From assembly GCF_003002875.1 (NCBI RefSeq), contig NZ_PVTH01000011.1, positions 45,813 through 109,812 of the forward strand: a stretch of 64,000 nucleotides of DNA. Direction: 5' to 3'. The notes beneath the pieces are model-generated. The model saw only the letters and a program-made list of their open reading frames with translations. It made no database searches and had not been told where the DNA came from. Source of the stretch: Arcticibacter pallidicorallinus (GTDB lineage Bacteria > Bacteroidota > Bacteroidia > Sphingobacteriales > Sphingobacteriaceae). Positions 42,714-51,457 of this stretch are shown piece by piece (within the stretch, counting starts at the first letter, position 1; each line of letters opens with the position of its first letter). Made by a program: the position numbers and the translations under genes.

Positions 42714-45296
42714 CTATCGTCCGTTTACCTGGAACATAGATGCAATCCCCAATCTGATGCCTTTATCGTGATAGTGCCTGCCCTCAAAGGATGCAGCGAG
42801 CTCAATACGGAATATTCTAAAGACGTTGTCAAGTGAATAGCCCAGCTCATAATAGTGCGGAGAGTACTTCGTTTTTAGATAGTTAACAAAAAGGCTTTCC
42901 TTCAGCCCTGCCAGTCTAACCTCCGGAATCCGGGTAATCAGTAACTTTCGTAGTTGATAATAGACATTGGCGGAAAGGTACGTGTTATCGGTGCTATAGT
43001 TATAGTAGTCGAGCAGGCGGAATGAACCAGCTGGCTTTAAGCTGCCAAGAAAGGTACGATTGGCATCAAAATGTTTATAATCCATAAGGTAGGTCTGTTT
43101 GTTGTTTAGAAAAGCTCCTCCTCTGAGTTCAAAGCTGAGTACAGAACCTAACCCCGCCGGAAAGGAGTGGTTTATACCGATTTCCAGCTGATCAAAATCT
43201 ACCTTACTGTCTGCCAGGCCAGCTATTCCCTTTCTATAATGCAGGAGGAATTCGGGTGATCTGTCGAAAAGAGGGACCTTTCTTCCATTGTACAACTTGT
43301 AGGCTTCGCCTGGCCGATACCGCAACATCACGTCGGTTATTACTGCATTATGTGTTTGGAATCCTGCATGACCCAGCTCTATATTTTCGGGTCGGTTGTC
43401 GGTATAAGCTCTCGATTCTCTGCGAAAAAAGCTATAGTTAGTGTTGTTGAACAGCTCCGTTCTCCGTGCGAACTCGGCACCTACGGTAAGAGAAAGAAAT
43501 GGAGAGGGCTTATAGGAGTAAGCACCGCGCAGATAATCTTTTTGATAAATTTTCATGAAGTTCCTGCGCGAAATCAGCGAAGTTATTGAGTTAACCAGGG
43601 GGTGAATAGGATCTTCAGGATTGAACTGGCTTACAAAGCTTCCGCCCTCGAAAGAAAAACTGTTAGCCCTGGTGCCATATTCCAGTTTTGCCTTGGCATA
43701 AAACCTTTCGCTTGCCAAGCCGTAGCGAAGAGAGGGTGTGAAGCTAAGCTTCCTTTTACTGTTCTCAAAGCTTTTTCGCAGCTCTGCACTAAAGTTGATA
43801 TTGAATCCTTCGACTGTATTGTAATAAAACTGCTTAAGAGTTGGATGAATACTGATCCTGGTTAGGCTATCTATCCTGTAGCTTCCACCCGTTATCAACT
43901 GTAGCCCGTTGAACTTGCCTGATCCGACACGGGAACTATCTTTAGCGGCTTCTTTCGCTACTGAGGCTTTTGCTAAGGAATCATCTCTCCTGTATCCCTG
44001 AATTTCCTTTTCGGTCAGGGGCGTAGAGCGCTCCTCCGTCCAGAACGTTGAATCCTTCTTGTGAGCGAGGGTATCCGTTTCAATCGTTCTTTCTGCTACC
44101 ACTTTGGGGTTCTTTTGCTGCCGTAAACTTTCCTTCTCGTACTCATCGATCATCTTACGGAATTGTCTCCTGGTGACGGGTTGACCGTTCGGTTCCTGCC
44201 TGACTGCAGGTTCAGCATCGCCTGTCGGAACTGTGGCTATCACCTGCGCCTCAGCTTTAAGCTTTTCGTCAATAACAACTTTAAACTGACTGCAGCTGGC
44301 AATGTATTTATAGTGTCCCGCGAAGCCGAGCACGCTGCCTGCAAATTCGTACTGGTGATGAACCGGCAACCAGAGACGCGGCGCAACTTCAGCGAAGTTT
44401 TGTTTGACCAGTATCGGGAATCCAAGAAGGCTTGTACGCAAATTAACGCTATGAATAGCCCACTCATCTTCCACAATATAAATATGGCCATCAAAAATAT
44501 TGTCCCCTTTCGACTTTGGGATTACCCTGATTTTATTGATAATATCTTTTCCCTCCGTGAAGCTTCCCTCGTACCGGAAGCTGTAGTATTGAAAGGCCGA
44601 TCTGGATAAGGGAGACAGAATATTGGCAACTTTGTCTTGGTAAAAGGTTTCGCTGATGAACATGGAGGGCGAACCCGCGCCTGAGTTTTCGCCGGTTGAA
44701 CGGACTGCAATAACTTTTTCGGTCACTTTATCCGGCTGCGAAAAGCTAACGATACTCACAGATTCGGACGTATAAGCTTCATTCAGCTTAACACCTTCCT
44801 TCTTCAACTTGCCCTTTACAAAAAACGGCGCTTTGAGAAGCTCTCCGGTGCCTTTCACATACACCCTCATCTGATAGCTCTTATATTGAAGGCGATGAAA
44901 CTTGCTCTTCGCTATCGCATTCCTCATGATGGTATAGGCATAGTCTTGTTTCCTCCCCTTATCTACCTGAACTTCCTGAAGCAGATAATCCTGAACCTTT
45001 AAGAGAAAGTCCCGATCCGTCCAGCCGTCTGCAACTTCTACAACGGCCTCCTGAGATCCATATCCAATATTCTGTATTCTGATCTTATGAGTGCCATTAG
45101 GTAACCTTACTTGATATTCTCCATTGGCATTTGCGGAGGTACCCGACTGACTATCGGTTATGAATACGGAAGCGTAAGGCAGCGGTTTACCATCAGACCC
45201 GAAGATTTTACCGCGAATTCCCTGAGAATAGCTCTGTAAAGAGAGAATAACCATAACAACGAGGGCAGTAAGGGGTTGGTATTGTATACAATTCAT
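42714..45296 (-). CDS. DUF5686 outer-membrane protein with carboxypeptidase-regulatory-like domain
   Basis: 860 aa with a signal peptide (1-24). Residues 27-110 form a CarboxypepD_reg-like beta-sandwich (GKIFGSDGKPLPYASVFI in fragments GKIFGSDGKPL and YASVFITD). The remainder is the DUF5686 family, beginning around residue 120 with the conserved YAYTIMRNAIAKS region, and the last about 400 residues are beta-strand-rich (alternating aromatic/polar, LPAGLGSVLSFEL type), consistent with an outer-membrane barrel. Function unknown; such proteins accompany cell-surface processes in Bacteroidota. It is convergent with the cold-shock gene and divergent from yceI. Confidence 0.85.
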   Translation of the reverse strand: MNCIQYQPLTALVVMVILSLQSYSQGIRGKIFGSDGKPLPYASVFITDSQSGTSANANGEYQVRLPNGTHKIRIQNIGYGSQEAVVEVADGWTDRDFLLKVQDYLLQEVQVDKGRKQDYAYTIMRNAIAKSKFHRLQYKSYQMRVYVKGTGELLKAPFFVKGKLKKEGVKLNEAYTSESVSIVSFSQPDKVTEKVIAVRSTGENSGAGSPSMFISETFYQDKVANILSPLSRSAFQYYSFRYEGSFTEGKDIINKIRVIPKSKGDNIFDGHIYIVEDEWAIHSVNLRTSLLGFPILVKQNFAEVAPRLWLPVHHQYEFAGSVLGFAGHYKYIASCSQFKVVIDEKLKAEAQVIATVPTGDAEPAVRQEPNGQPVTRRQFRKMIDEYEKESLRQQKNPKVVAERTIETDTLAHKKDSTFWTEERSTPLTEKEIQGYRRDDSLAKASVAKEAAKDSSRVGSGKFNGLQLITGGSYRIDSLTRISIHPTLKQFYYNTVEGFNINFSAELRKSFENSKRKLSFTPSLRYGLASERFYAKAKLEYGTRANSFSFEGGSFVSQFNPEDPIHPLVNSITSLISRRNFMKIYQKDYLRGAYSYKPSPFLSLTVGAEFARRTELFNNTNYSFFRRESRAYTDNRPENIELGHAGFQTHNAVITDVMLRYRPGEAYKLYNGRKVPLFDRSPEFLLHYRKGIAGLADSKVDFDQLEIGINHSFPAGLGSVLSFELRGGAFLNNKQTYLMDYKHFDANRTFLGSLKPAGSFRLLDYYNYSTDNTYLSANVYYQLRKLLITRIPEVRLAGLKESLFVNYLKTKYSPHYYELGYSLDNVFRIFRIELAASFEGRHYHDKGIRLGIASMFQVNGR

Positions 45297-45339
45297 CGAA
45301 GATTGGAGGCGCTAAATTTATTTCTTAATCTGGGTTAAG

Positions 45340-45368
45340 TTGCTTCGACAATATAACGAGTATTTTTG
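45340..45368 (+). promoter_or_regulatory. Promoter of the YceI gene
   Basis: TTG (45340-45342) followed after 18 bases by TATTTTTG (45361-45368), a good match to the Bacteroidota promoter; the YceI ATG is 50 bases further downstream. Confidence 0.65.
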
Positions 45369-45418
45369 TCTATCATTTATTTACAAAAGAATAATAACAT
45401 AATTTAACAGATAAAACT

Positions 45419-45949
45419 ATGGCAACTAATTGGAAAATTGACCCTACTCACAGTGAGATTCAGTTTAAGGTAAAACACTTAATGATCACCACCGTAACCG
45501 GTAATTTTAATGAATTCGATGCGACAGCAGTGACTGAAGGCGATGATTTCTCGTCTGTCTCTTCCGTCGACTTTACCGCCTCGATCGATTCAATAAGCAC
45601 CAATAACAGTCAACGAGACGAGCATTTGAGATCGGCTGATTTCTTCGACGCCAGCCAATACCCTGCATTGACTTTTAAGAGTAGCCGTGTGGAAGCTTCC
45701 GGTGATGACTTCACTGTAACCGGAGACCTGACCATTAAAGACACTACCAAACCGGTGACTTTAAAAGCAGAGTTCGGGGGCATCGTTATTGACCCATATG
45801 GCCAAACTAAAGCAGGTTTTACCGTTTCCGGAAAGATCAGTAGAAAAGAATTTGGTTTAACCTGGAGTGCTGTTACAGAGGCCGGACAGGTTGTGGTAAG
45901 TGACGACATCAGATTGCTTGCTGAAATTCAGTTCGTTAAACAGGCATAA
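45419..45949 (+). CDS. YceI family protein
   Basis: 176-aa lipocalin-like protein of the YceI family, which binds isoprenoid-type lipids such as polyprenols. The sequence starts WKIDPTHSEIQFKVKHLMI (fragments WKIDPTHSEI and FKVKHLM), the family's hallmark, and contains SADFFDASQYPALTFKS and the late EFGLTWSAVTEAG block. No signal peptide is present, unlike the periplasmic E. coli protein, so it is probably cytoplasmic. The single gene has a good promoter and is followed by a palindromic terminator. Confidence 0.92.
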   Translation: MATNWKIDPTHSEIQFKVKHLMITTVTGNFNEFDATAVTEGDDFSSVSSVDFTASIDSISTNNSQRDEHLRSADFFDASQYPALTFKSSRVEASGDDFTVTGDLTIKDTTKPVTLKAEFGGIVIDPYGQTKAGFTVSGKISRKEFGLTWSAVTEAGQVVVSDDIRLLAEIQFVKQA

Positions 45950-45960
45950 TTATCCATATA

Positions 45961-45992
45961 AACCGGTTCAGAGCGTAAACCCTGAACCGGTT
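45961..45992. terminator. Palindromic terminator after yceI, overlapping the stop of the HAD gene
   Basis: 11-bp perfect arms (AACCGGTTCAG, 45961-45971, with 45982-45992) around a 10-base loop, followed by ATTTATTT on the plus strand. The right arm overlaps the stop of the convergent HAD-like gene. Confidence 0.8.
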
Positions 45993-46845
45993 ATTTATTT
46001 ACAACCGCTGATTCGCAGATATAGGTAGGAATTATCCCTGTTCGGGCGATGATGGATGTCAAGTCCTTAGGCAGCGTATTACCCGTTAAAACAAGGGCCG
46101 TATCAAGTCCGAACTTGTTACCTCCTAGGATATCCGTGTGGAGTGTATCGCCGACCATAAGAATCTCTTTTTTACTTATGGCAATCCGCTTTCTGATTTG
46201 CTCATATGCAAACATAAACATCTGAGATTCCGGCTTTCCGAAGCGAATAAACTCGCGTCCCAGTATCGTTTCAAGCATAGCAGCTACCCCGCCTATCGCA
46301 ATCGCCACCTTATCTTCGTTTGTAGGGTAGGCATAATCCGTATTCGCAACAATTACGGGAATAGTTCTAGTACGCAACAAGTTCACCGTTTTGTTTAGAT
46401 CCCTGCACCAGTCAAATCCTTCATCGTCAAGAAAAAGCAAGGCCGTTACATCATGGACATTTCTATCATCTATGGCACTAACGGGTAAAGTCCTCAGCCC
46501 TGAACTTTCGATATAATGTGCTGAGTTAGGTGTGCCTAAGTAGGCAACAATACCCCCGGGAACTTTCAGGTCCAGATATTCCTTTGCAAGCATACCAGAG
46601 GAGATGATGCGCTTATGGGATATTTCCGTTAAGCCAAGCCGATGATAGCCTGCAGCCAGCTGCTCGGGGCTTCGGGAAGCGTCGTTGGTAACTATATAAT
46701 ATTCCTTCCTCTTTTCTTTTAAGAGATCAAATGTTCTTTCAATACCCGGTAACAAGCCATTATAGTTTTTAAGAACGCCAAAAGCATCAAAAAACACTAC
46801 TTTGTATTGGTCGAGAATAGAGTCAAAGTCGACGATTTCATTCAT
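45991..46845 (-). CDS. HAD-IIA (NagD-like) hydrolase-fold protein
   Basis: 284 aa. Motif I is D20-A21-F22-G23-V24, motif II contains T/N in IVTNDAS, motif III is the Lys region FGKPESQ and motif IV the metal-binding GDTLHTDILGG. The class-IIA cap lies between. The acid/base Asp normally two residues after the nucleophile is Phe here (D20, F22), so classical phosphatase chemistry is doubtful although the fold and Mg2+ site seem complete; some relatives have Trp there. It is the last gene of a tight operon (5 bases after the kinase-like gene), with a glutamine-synthetase-like gene first. Confidence 0.82.
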   Translation of the reverse strand: MNEIVDFDSILDQYKVVFFDAFGVLKNYNGLLPGIERTFDLLKEKRKEYYIVTNDASRSPEQLAAGYHRLGLTEISHKRIISSGMLAKEYLDLKVPGGIVAYLGTPNSAHYIESSGLRTLPVSAIDDRNVHDVTALLFLDDEGFDWCRDLNKTVNLLRTRTIPVIVANTDYAYPTNEDKVAIAIGGVAAMLETILGREFIRFGKPESQMFMFAYEQIRKRIAISKKEILMVGDTLHTDILGGNKFGLDTALVLTGNTLPKDLTSIIARTGIIPTYICESAVVNK

Positions 46846-46850
46846 TCTGC

Positions 46851-47891
46851 TTATCTAAGATTCAAGGCGGATATTAGCCTTTCCGGATCAAAATCACGAT
46901 CTACGGAAGGCAGATAAATACTCAGGGCTTCAGCCTGCAGCTTCGTAGCATATTGCTCGTTGAAAAAATAACCCCCGTCTTTGATAACGTAATTTAAGAT
47001 AAAGAAGCGATATACTTCCCTAAGAAATCTTATCTCAACCGCAGTTAGTGGATTGACCTTATGATACTCTTCTAAAAACATTATAAACCGGTCTTCGTTA
47101 AGCGGATTAATAAGGTAACTGAACACTGTCTTATCGCCCGCATGGGACACTACCCGACTGAAAAAGTAAAAATCCATCATCCGACTGCTCATTCTGAACC
47201 AGTCATAGTCCCATCTGGAATAAAGCTTCAGGTTAGGAGTAACCGAGAAATTCCCGATATTCCAGTCTATAAAGACTGGAATCGTCTCAAAAGCACCAGC
47301 GTTGTAAAGCAGTCTGTTTTTGAGGAAAGTCTCGCAATGATGCCTTATCAAATCGATATCGTCTGCACTGAAGCGTTTCTTGAATTTAGCCGAGTTTAAT
47401 TGCTTCAGTAAAGTGTTGATATCCGTGCTAAGGGTTTTTGAAGACTTGGGAAGCACTTTGCTGACCCTCGAGCAGGCGCGATGGAATTTGCCTACCTGGT
47501 AGCCTAATTTCCGGATATTGGATTCTTCGAGTCTTTTAGGGAGCCGGTTCTGAACGCGTGTAGGGTTATAAAAGACAACCCAGGTATCGGTCTTCCCCGT
47601 CTTGTAACGATAAGTGTATACGCGGTTGTTCTTCAGCAGAGACTTTGCAAGGAAGTTCTCAAATGGGTAAAGCAGGTTATTTGCGAGAGAATGGATGATC
47701 CGATGATCCTCCTTGAAGTGATCATACCTTCCAAAGTAAGATAATTTAGCAATAACGATATCATCATCTTCAAACAAGATTCTGAAAACATGATTGGTAG
47801 ACACCATGGCGCTGATGTCCTGAATCCGGCGGATCGTTTTCGTCGGATCATATTCTTTCCACGCCTTTTTTATGATTCTGGAATAATCCAT
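46851..47891 (-). CDS. Aminoglycoside-phosphotransferase-fold kinase-like protein
   Basis: 346 aa. Although overall similarity is low, the key positions of the APH/choline-kinase fold can be found: a Lys on a strand (IVIAKL, K49), the catalytic loop FIDWNIGNF with D209 and N214 (in place of the usual HGDLHxxN), and a metal-binding acid motif WDYDWF (D228/D230). Family members phosphorylate small hydroxyl compounds. The unusual loop (IDW instead of HGD) leaves the substrate open. Middle gene of the operon: 12 bases from the glutamine-synthetase-like gene and 5 bases before the HAD gene. Confidence 0.7.
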   Translation of the reverse strand: MDYSRIIKKAWKEYDPTKTIRRIQDISAMVSTNHVFRILFEDDDIVIAKLSYFGRYDHFKEDHRIIHSLANNLLYPFENFLAKSLLKNNRVYTYRYKTGKTDTWVVFYNPTRVQNRLPKRLEESNIRKLGYQVGKFHRACSRVSKVLPKSSKTLSTDINTLLKQLNSAKFKKRFSADDIDLIRHHCETFLKNRLLYNAGAFETIPVFIDWNIGNFSVTPNLKLYSRWDYDWFRMSSRMMDFYFFSRVVSHAGDKTVFSYLINPLNEDRFIMFLEEYHKVNPLTAVEIRFLREVYRFFILNYVIKDGGYFFNEQYATKLQAEALSIYLPSVDRDFDPERLISALNLR

Positions 47892-47903
47892 TGGTAGTTC
47901 CTC

Positions 47904-49262
47904 TTAGATAATCTCGAAGTATCGCTTCAGTTCCCAGTCACTTACATATCTGCTTTGCTCCTTACACTCCCAAAAGCGGGTCTTGCTAAAGTGATTGATA
48001 AAAGCAGAGCCAAAAAGCTCGACAGGAAGAGGAGACTTGCTCATGATCATTGTTGCCTCGTAAAGATTGGAAGGAAGCTTTTCGATACTCAATTGTTCGT
48101 AGGCGTTTCCTTCAATAGCAGGTATATGTAATGGGATCTTGTTTTCGACACCATACAGCCCAGATGCGAGTGAGGCAGCCATCGCCAGATAAGGATTGCT
48201 GTCTGAGCCTGGGATCCTGGTTTCGAGTCTGGTCAATTTATGATTCTGATTGATAACACGTAATGCAGTGGTGCGATTTTCAATTCCCCAGGATACTGTA
48301 GTAGGAGCCCAGGCGCCTTCGACCAATCTTTTATAGCTGTTTATGGTTGGTGCGTAAAACGGCATAATATAGGGAAGACAGTAGAGCTGTCCTGCAATGT
48401 AATGCTGAAGCAGCTCACTCATATTGCGGGGATCTCCACTATTGAAAAACAAGTTCGTTTCCTTTTGCAAATCCCATAAACTCTGGTGGATATGACCGCT
48501 GCAGCCTGGAAGTTGTTCGTTCCACTTGGCCATGAAAGTTGCTGTAATGCCGTGTTTAGTGGCCAGTTCTTTCACAGATGCTTTTAGAAGTACAGCTTTG
48601 TCTGCTGCCGACAACACTTCGTCGTGGATTATTGCAGCCTCATAGACACCGGGACCGGTTTCCGTATGTAAACCTTCCAAGGGGATATTGAACCGGGCAA
48701 GTTGATCAAAAAGATCATAGTAATATTCGCAATGCTGTGATGGCCTCAAAACTGAATATCCGAACATTCCAGAGCTAAGAGGCTTCAAATTCTTAAACTG
48801 CTTGGTTTGAAGAGATTCTGAGGACTCCATAAAGTTGAACCACTCAAACTCCTGGGCAAATTCTGAATGAAATCCCATATCCGTACATCTATCGCGTACC
48901 TTCTTCAGGAGCGACCTCGGGCATACCTCTGCTGCTCCCTGGCTTAACTTTCCGAAGTCGGCCATAAAAAAAGGCACGTCATCTTGCCAGGGGATGAATC
49001 GCATCGTAGCCACATCTATAAAACACTGCTGATCAGGAAAGCCAGAATGCCATCCCGTAACCTCCACATCTGTATTCAACTTATCCCCACTATCCCATCC
49101 AAAGGCGACGTCGCAGAACCCATAACCAGATTCCAGACCAGCGATGAACTTATCCAAATGAATGAGTTTACCTCGCAATATGCCGTCAATGTCGGCAAAG
49201 GCGAACTTAACTTTATCCGCATTTTTATTTTTGAGATACTCTATAACTTGGCTGATATCCAT
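47904..49262 (-). CDS. Glutamine synthetase family protein (GlnA-like ligase)
   Basis: 452-aa ATP-grasp-like ligase of the GSI superfamily. The N-terminal beta-grasp part (about 1-100, KFAFADIDGILRGK) is followed by the catalytic barrel with recognisable motifs GCSGHIHQSLW (about 270), NSYKRLVEGAWAPT (about 328) and WGIENRTTALRV (about 345). Length and sequence match the PuuA/GlnA3/GlnA4-type subgroup that joins glutamate to amines such as polyamines or ethanolamine, rather than true ammonia-using GlnA; the exact acceptor is unknown. First gene of a three-gene operon with a kinase-like and a HAD-like gene; a true GSII lies just upstream, separated by a terminator. Confidence 0.85.
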   Translation of the reverse strand: MDISQVIEYLKNKNADKVKFAFADIDGILRGKLIHLDKFIAGLESGYGFCDVAFGWDSGDKLNTDVEVTGWHSGFPDQQCFIDVATMRFIPWQDDVPFFMADFGKLSQGAAEVCPRSLLKKVRDRCTDMGFHSEFAQEFEWFNFMESSESLQTKQFKNLKPLSSGMFGYSVLRPSQHCEYYYDLFDQLARFNIPLEGLHTETGPGVYEAAIIHDEVLSAADKAVLLKASVKELATKHGITATFMAKWNEQLPGCSGHIHQSLWDLQKETNLFFNSGDPRNMSELLQHYIAGQLYCLPYIMPFYAPTINSYKRLVEGAWAPTTVSWGIENRTTALRVINQNHKLTRLETRIPGSDSNPYLAMAASLASGLYGVENKIPLHIPAIEGNAYEQLSIEKLPSNLYEATMIMSKSPLPVELFGSAFINHFSKTRFWECKEQSRYVSDWELKRYFEII

Positions 49263-49330
49263 GAGAAAATTGTAGCGTCTAACCGTTGAGAATGATATAA
49301 AGATATTAAGGAAAACCGGAAAAATACGGC

Positions 49331-49362
49331 AAAAAAAATCCCCTGAAGATTCAGAGGATTTT
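49331..49362 (-). terminator. Terminator of the type II glutamine synthetase gene
   Basis: Stem AAATCC-CTGAA with its inverted copy across a short loop and one mismatch (49336-49361), with an A-run at 49331-49338 that becomes the U-tract on the minus strand. Confidence 0.8.
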
Positions 49363-49373
49363 TCAGTATGCTA

Positions 49374-50384
49374 TTAAGCTTCTACGGATTTTACCGTTTT
49401 GATGATTCTTGCTGCAACTTTGTATGGATCAGCTGCCGAATTCGGACGACGATCCTCCAGATAGCCATTCCATCCTTTTTCAACAGTGAATAAAGGAATT
49501 CGGATAGATGCTCCACGATCCGACACGCCATAACTGAAGTCTAATATCGATGCAGTTTCGTGTTTACCTGTTAAACGAAGATGGTTATCTGCACCATAAA
49601 CGTCAATATGCTCTTTGACAACCGGGCGGAATGCCTCGCAGATCTTATCGTAGGTCTCTTTTTTTCCAGCAGTTCTTAAAAGTGTGTTAGAAAAGTTAGC
49701 GTGCATACCTGAACCGTTCCAGTCTAGTGTTCCCAGTGGTTTGCAGTGCCAGTTGATCGCAACGCCAAATTTCTCACCGATTCTTTCGAGCAGGTAACGG
49801 GCAACCCATATCTGATCACCAGCTTCTTTTGCTCCTTTAGCAAAAATCTGGAACTCCCATTGCCCTGCTGCTACTTCAGCATTGATGCCTTCCACGTTGA
49901 GGCCGGCTTCGAGACAAACATCCAGATGTTCTTCTACAATATGTCTTCCAAATGCATTTTTTGCACCTACAGAGCAGTAGTAAGGACCTTGTGGGCTAGG
50001 ATAACCTGCCGCGGGGAAACCTAATGGCTTGCTGGTTTCTGGATCCCAAAGGAAATATTCTTGTTCAAAACCAAACCAAAAGTCGTTGTCATCATCTTCA
50101 ATTGTAGCGCGACCGTTAGACTCGTGCGGCTTATGATCTGAATCCAGGACTTCACACATTACTAAATAGGCGTCTTTTCTTTGAGGGTCAGGACAGATGA
50201 ACACGGGCTGCAAGACACAATCAGATGAACCTCCCGGCGCCTGCTCGGTAGAAGAACCGTCAAAGCTCCAAAGTGGGCAATCTTCCAGTTTGCCGCTAAA
50301 ATCCTTTTCAATTTTTGTTTTGCTACGCAGGCTTTGTGTCGGTTTGTAACCATCCAGCCAGATGTACTCTAGTTTAGTTGCCAT
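49374..50384 (-). CDS. Glutamine synthetase, type II (eukaryotic-type)
   Basis: 336-aa enzyme making glutamine from glutamate, ammonia and ATP. It belongs to GSII: the N-terminus has EYIWLDGYKPTQSLRSKT in fragments EYIWLDGY and LRSKT, followed by WSFDGSSTEQAPG, the Mg2+-binding WFGFEQEYF, GINAEVAAGQWEFQ, NWHCKPLGTLDWNGSG (fragments GINAEVAAGQWEF and LDWNGSGMHANFS) and the C-terminal RGASIRIPL with YLEDRRPNSAADPY. Length is standard for GSII. In Bacteroidota this is a common nitrogen-assimilation enzyme. It is monocistronic, with an AT-rich 320-base leader region and its own terminator. Confidence 0.97.
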   Translation of the reverse strand: MATKLEYIWLDGYKPTQSLRSKTKIEKDFSGKLEDCPLWSFDGSSTEQAPGGSSDCVLQPVFICPDPQRKDAYLVMCEVLDSDHKPHESNGRATIEDDDNDFWFGFEQEYFLWDPETSKPLGFPAAGYPSPQGPYYCSVGAKNAFGRHIVEEHLDVCLEAGLNVEGINAEVAAGQWEFQIFAKGAKEAGDQIWVARYLLERIGEKFGVAINWHCKPLGTLDWNGSGMHANFSNTLLRTAGKKETYDKICEAFRPVVKEHIDVYGADNHLRLTGKHETASILDFSYGVSDRGASIRIPLFTVEKGWNGYLEDRRPNSAADPYKVAARIIKTVKSVEA

Positions 50385-50656
50385 TTTCTAATATGTCTGT
50401 AATAATTATAATTTAATGAAGTTTTCGAGAGATAATATTTTAAACTCTTACACGAATGTACATTATTATTTATTTTTTTGAAAAAAAACGTCATAAAATT
50501 CGTAAAAAATTAAAAAATACTAAAAAAAGAACTTTTACTCTCCAATAGGCGCCTAATTCACGACACCATCACTAAAAACAACTCTGAAATCAGCTTTACA
50601 ATCAAAAAAGTCAACTCGATGCAACGACTTGTGCAGCTTCCTAAACAAAACGGCAC
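50385..50656. promoter_or_regulatory. AT-rich upstream region of the type II glutamine synthetase gene
   Basis: About 270 bases with long A and T runs and a 10-base palindrome TAGGCGCCTA (50546-50555). It must hold the GSII promoter, but no clean TTTG-TAnnTTTG pair was found on the minus strand. No ORF or RNA family recognised. Confidence 0.35.
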
Positions 50657-50688
50657 AAAAAAAGGCCAGTGCATCTGCACCGGCCTTT
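50657..50688 (-). terminator. Terminator of the suf operon
   Basis: 14-base arms with one A-C mismatch (AAAGGCC-GTGCA / TGCAC-GGCCTTT, 50661-50688) and an A-run at 50657-50663 that serves as the U-tract on the minus strand, 17 bases past the last suf gene. Confidence 0.88.
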
Positions 50689-50704
50689 AACTTCTTAAAT
50701 ATGC

Positions 50705-51025
50705 TCACATGAAACCAAGTTCAAGTTGCGCCTCTTCACTCATCATGCTTCGATCCCAGGGCGGATCAAAAGTAATCTCCACCCTCACCTCTTTAACACC
50801 TTCAATATCCGAAAGCCTGCGCTCCACATCCTGCAGAATCTGATCTGCTACCGGACAACCGGGAGCTGTAAGAGTCATCACAATTTTCACCGTTCCATCC
50901 ACATGAGTGATTAGTTCATAAATAAGACCGAGCTCATATATATTAACCGGGAGCTCAGGATCGAAAACCGTTCTCAGCCTTGCAATTACCTCGTCCTGCA
51001 AACCAGCAGCATCGTTAATTATCAT
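50705..51025 (-). CDS. SUF-associated DUF59/MIP18-family protein (SufT-like)
   Basis: 106-aa protein of the MIP18/PaaD-like DUF59 family, which helps place Fe-S clusters into target proteins. The conserved blocks are FDPELPVNIYELGLIY (about 21-36), TLTAPGCPVAD with the single functionally important Cys near residue 57, and FDPPWDRS near the end. The gene is the last of the suf operon, 4 bases from sufE, which is the standard Bacteroidota arrangement and supports a cluster-transfer role. Confidence 0.93.
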   Translation of the reverse strand: MIINDAAGLQDEVIARLRTVFDPELPVNIYELGLIYELITHVDGTVKIVMTLTAPGCPVADQILQDVERRLSDIEGVKEVRVEITFDPPWDRSMMSEEAQLELGFM

Positions 51026-51029
51026 AGTC

Positions 51030-51452
51030 TTACGCTTTTAATGAATTATAGGCAAACGCATACATCTTAATCTGCTTCAGCATGGAGAGCAATCCATTAG
51101 AACGAGTCGGCGAAAGATGCTCCTTCAAGCCTATGCGATCAATGAAATACAGATCCGCCTCCATTATTGCTGAAGGAGAATATCCCGACAGAACCTGTAC
51201 GATGAGATTCACTAGCCCCTTGGAGATTATCGCGTCACTATCAGCAGTAAAATAGATCTTTCCATCTTTCATCTCCGGATACAACCAAACTTTAGACTGA
51301 CATCCTTTTATCAGATACTTATCCTGCTTATATTCCTCATTGATTAAAGGAAGCTCCTTTGCAGATGTTATGATATGCTCATATTTATCTACCCAATCGG
51401 TAAGAAACTCGAACTCATCAATCAGTTCGTCTTGCTTCTCATTTATCGTCAT
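51030..51452 (-). CDS. sufE: Sulfur acceptor protein SufE
   Basis: 140-aa partner of SufS that takes persulfide sulfur onto C51 in the GCQSKVWL motif and hands it to the SufBCD scaffold. The family's C-terminal RSNGLLSMLKQIK block is present. It sits 5 bases from sufS and 4 bases from the DUF59 gene, within the suf operon. Length is standard. Confidence 0.95.
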   Translation of the reverse strand: MTINEKQDELIDEFEFLTDWVDKYEHIITSAKELPLINEEYKQDKYLIKGCQSKVWLYPEMKDGKIYFTADSDAIISKGLVNLIVQVLSGYSPSAIMEADLYFIDRIGLKEHLSPTRSNGLLSMLKQIKMYAFAYNSLKA

Positions 51453-51457
51453 ACCGT

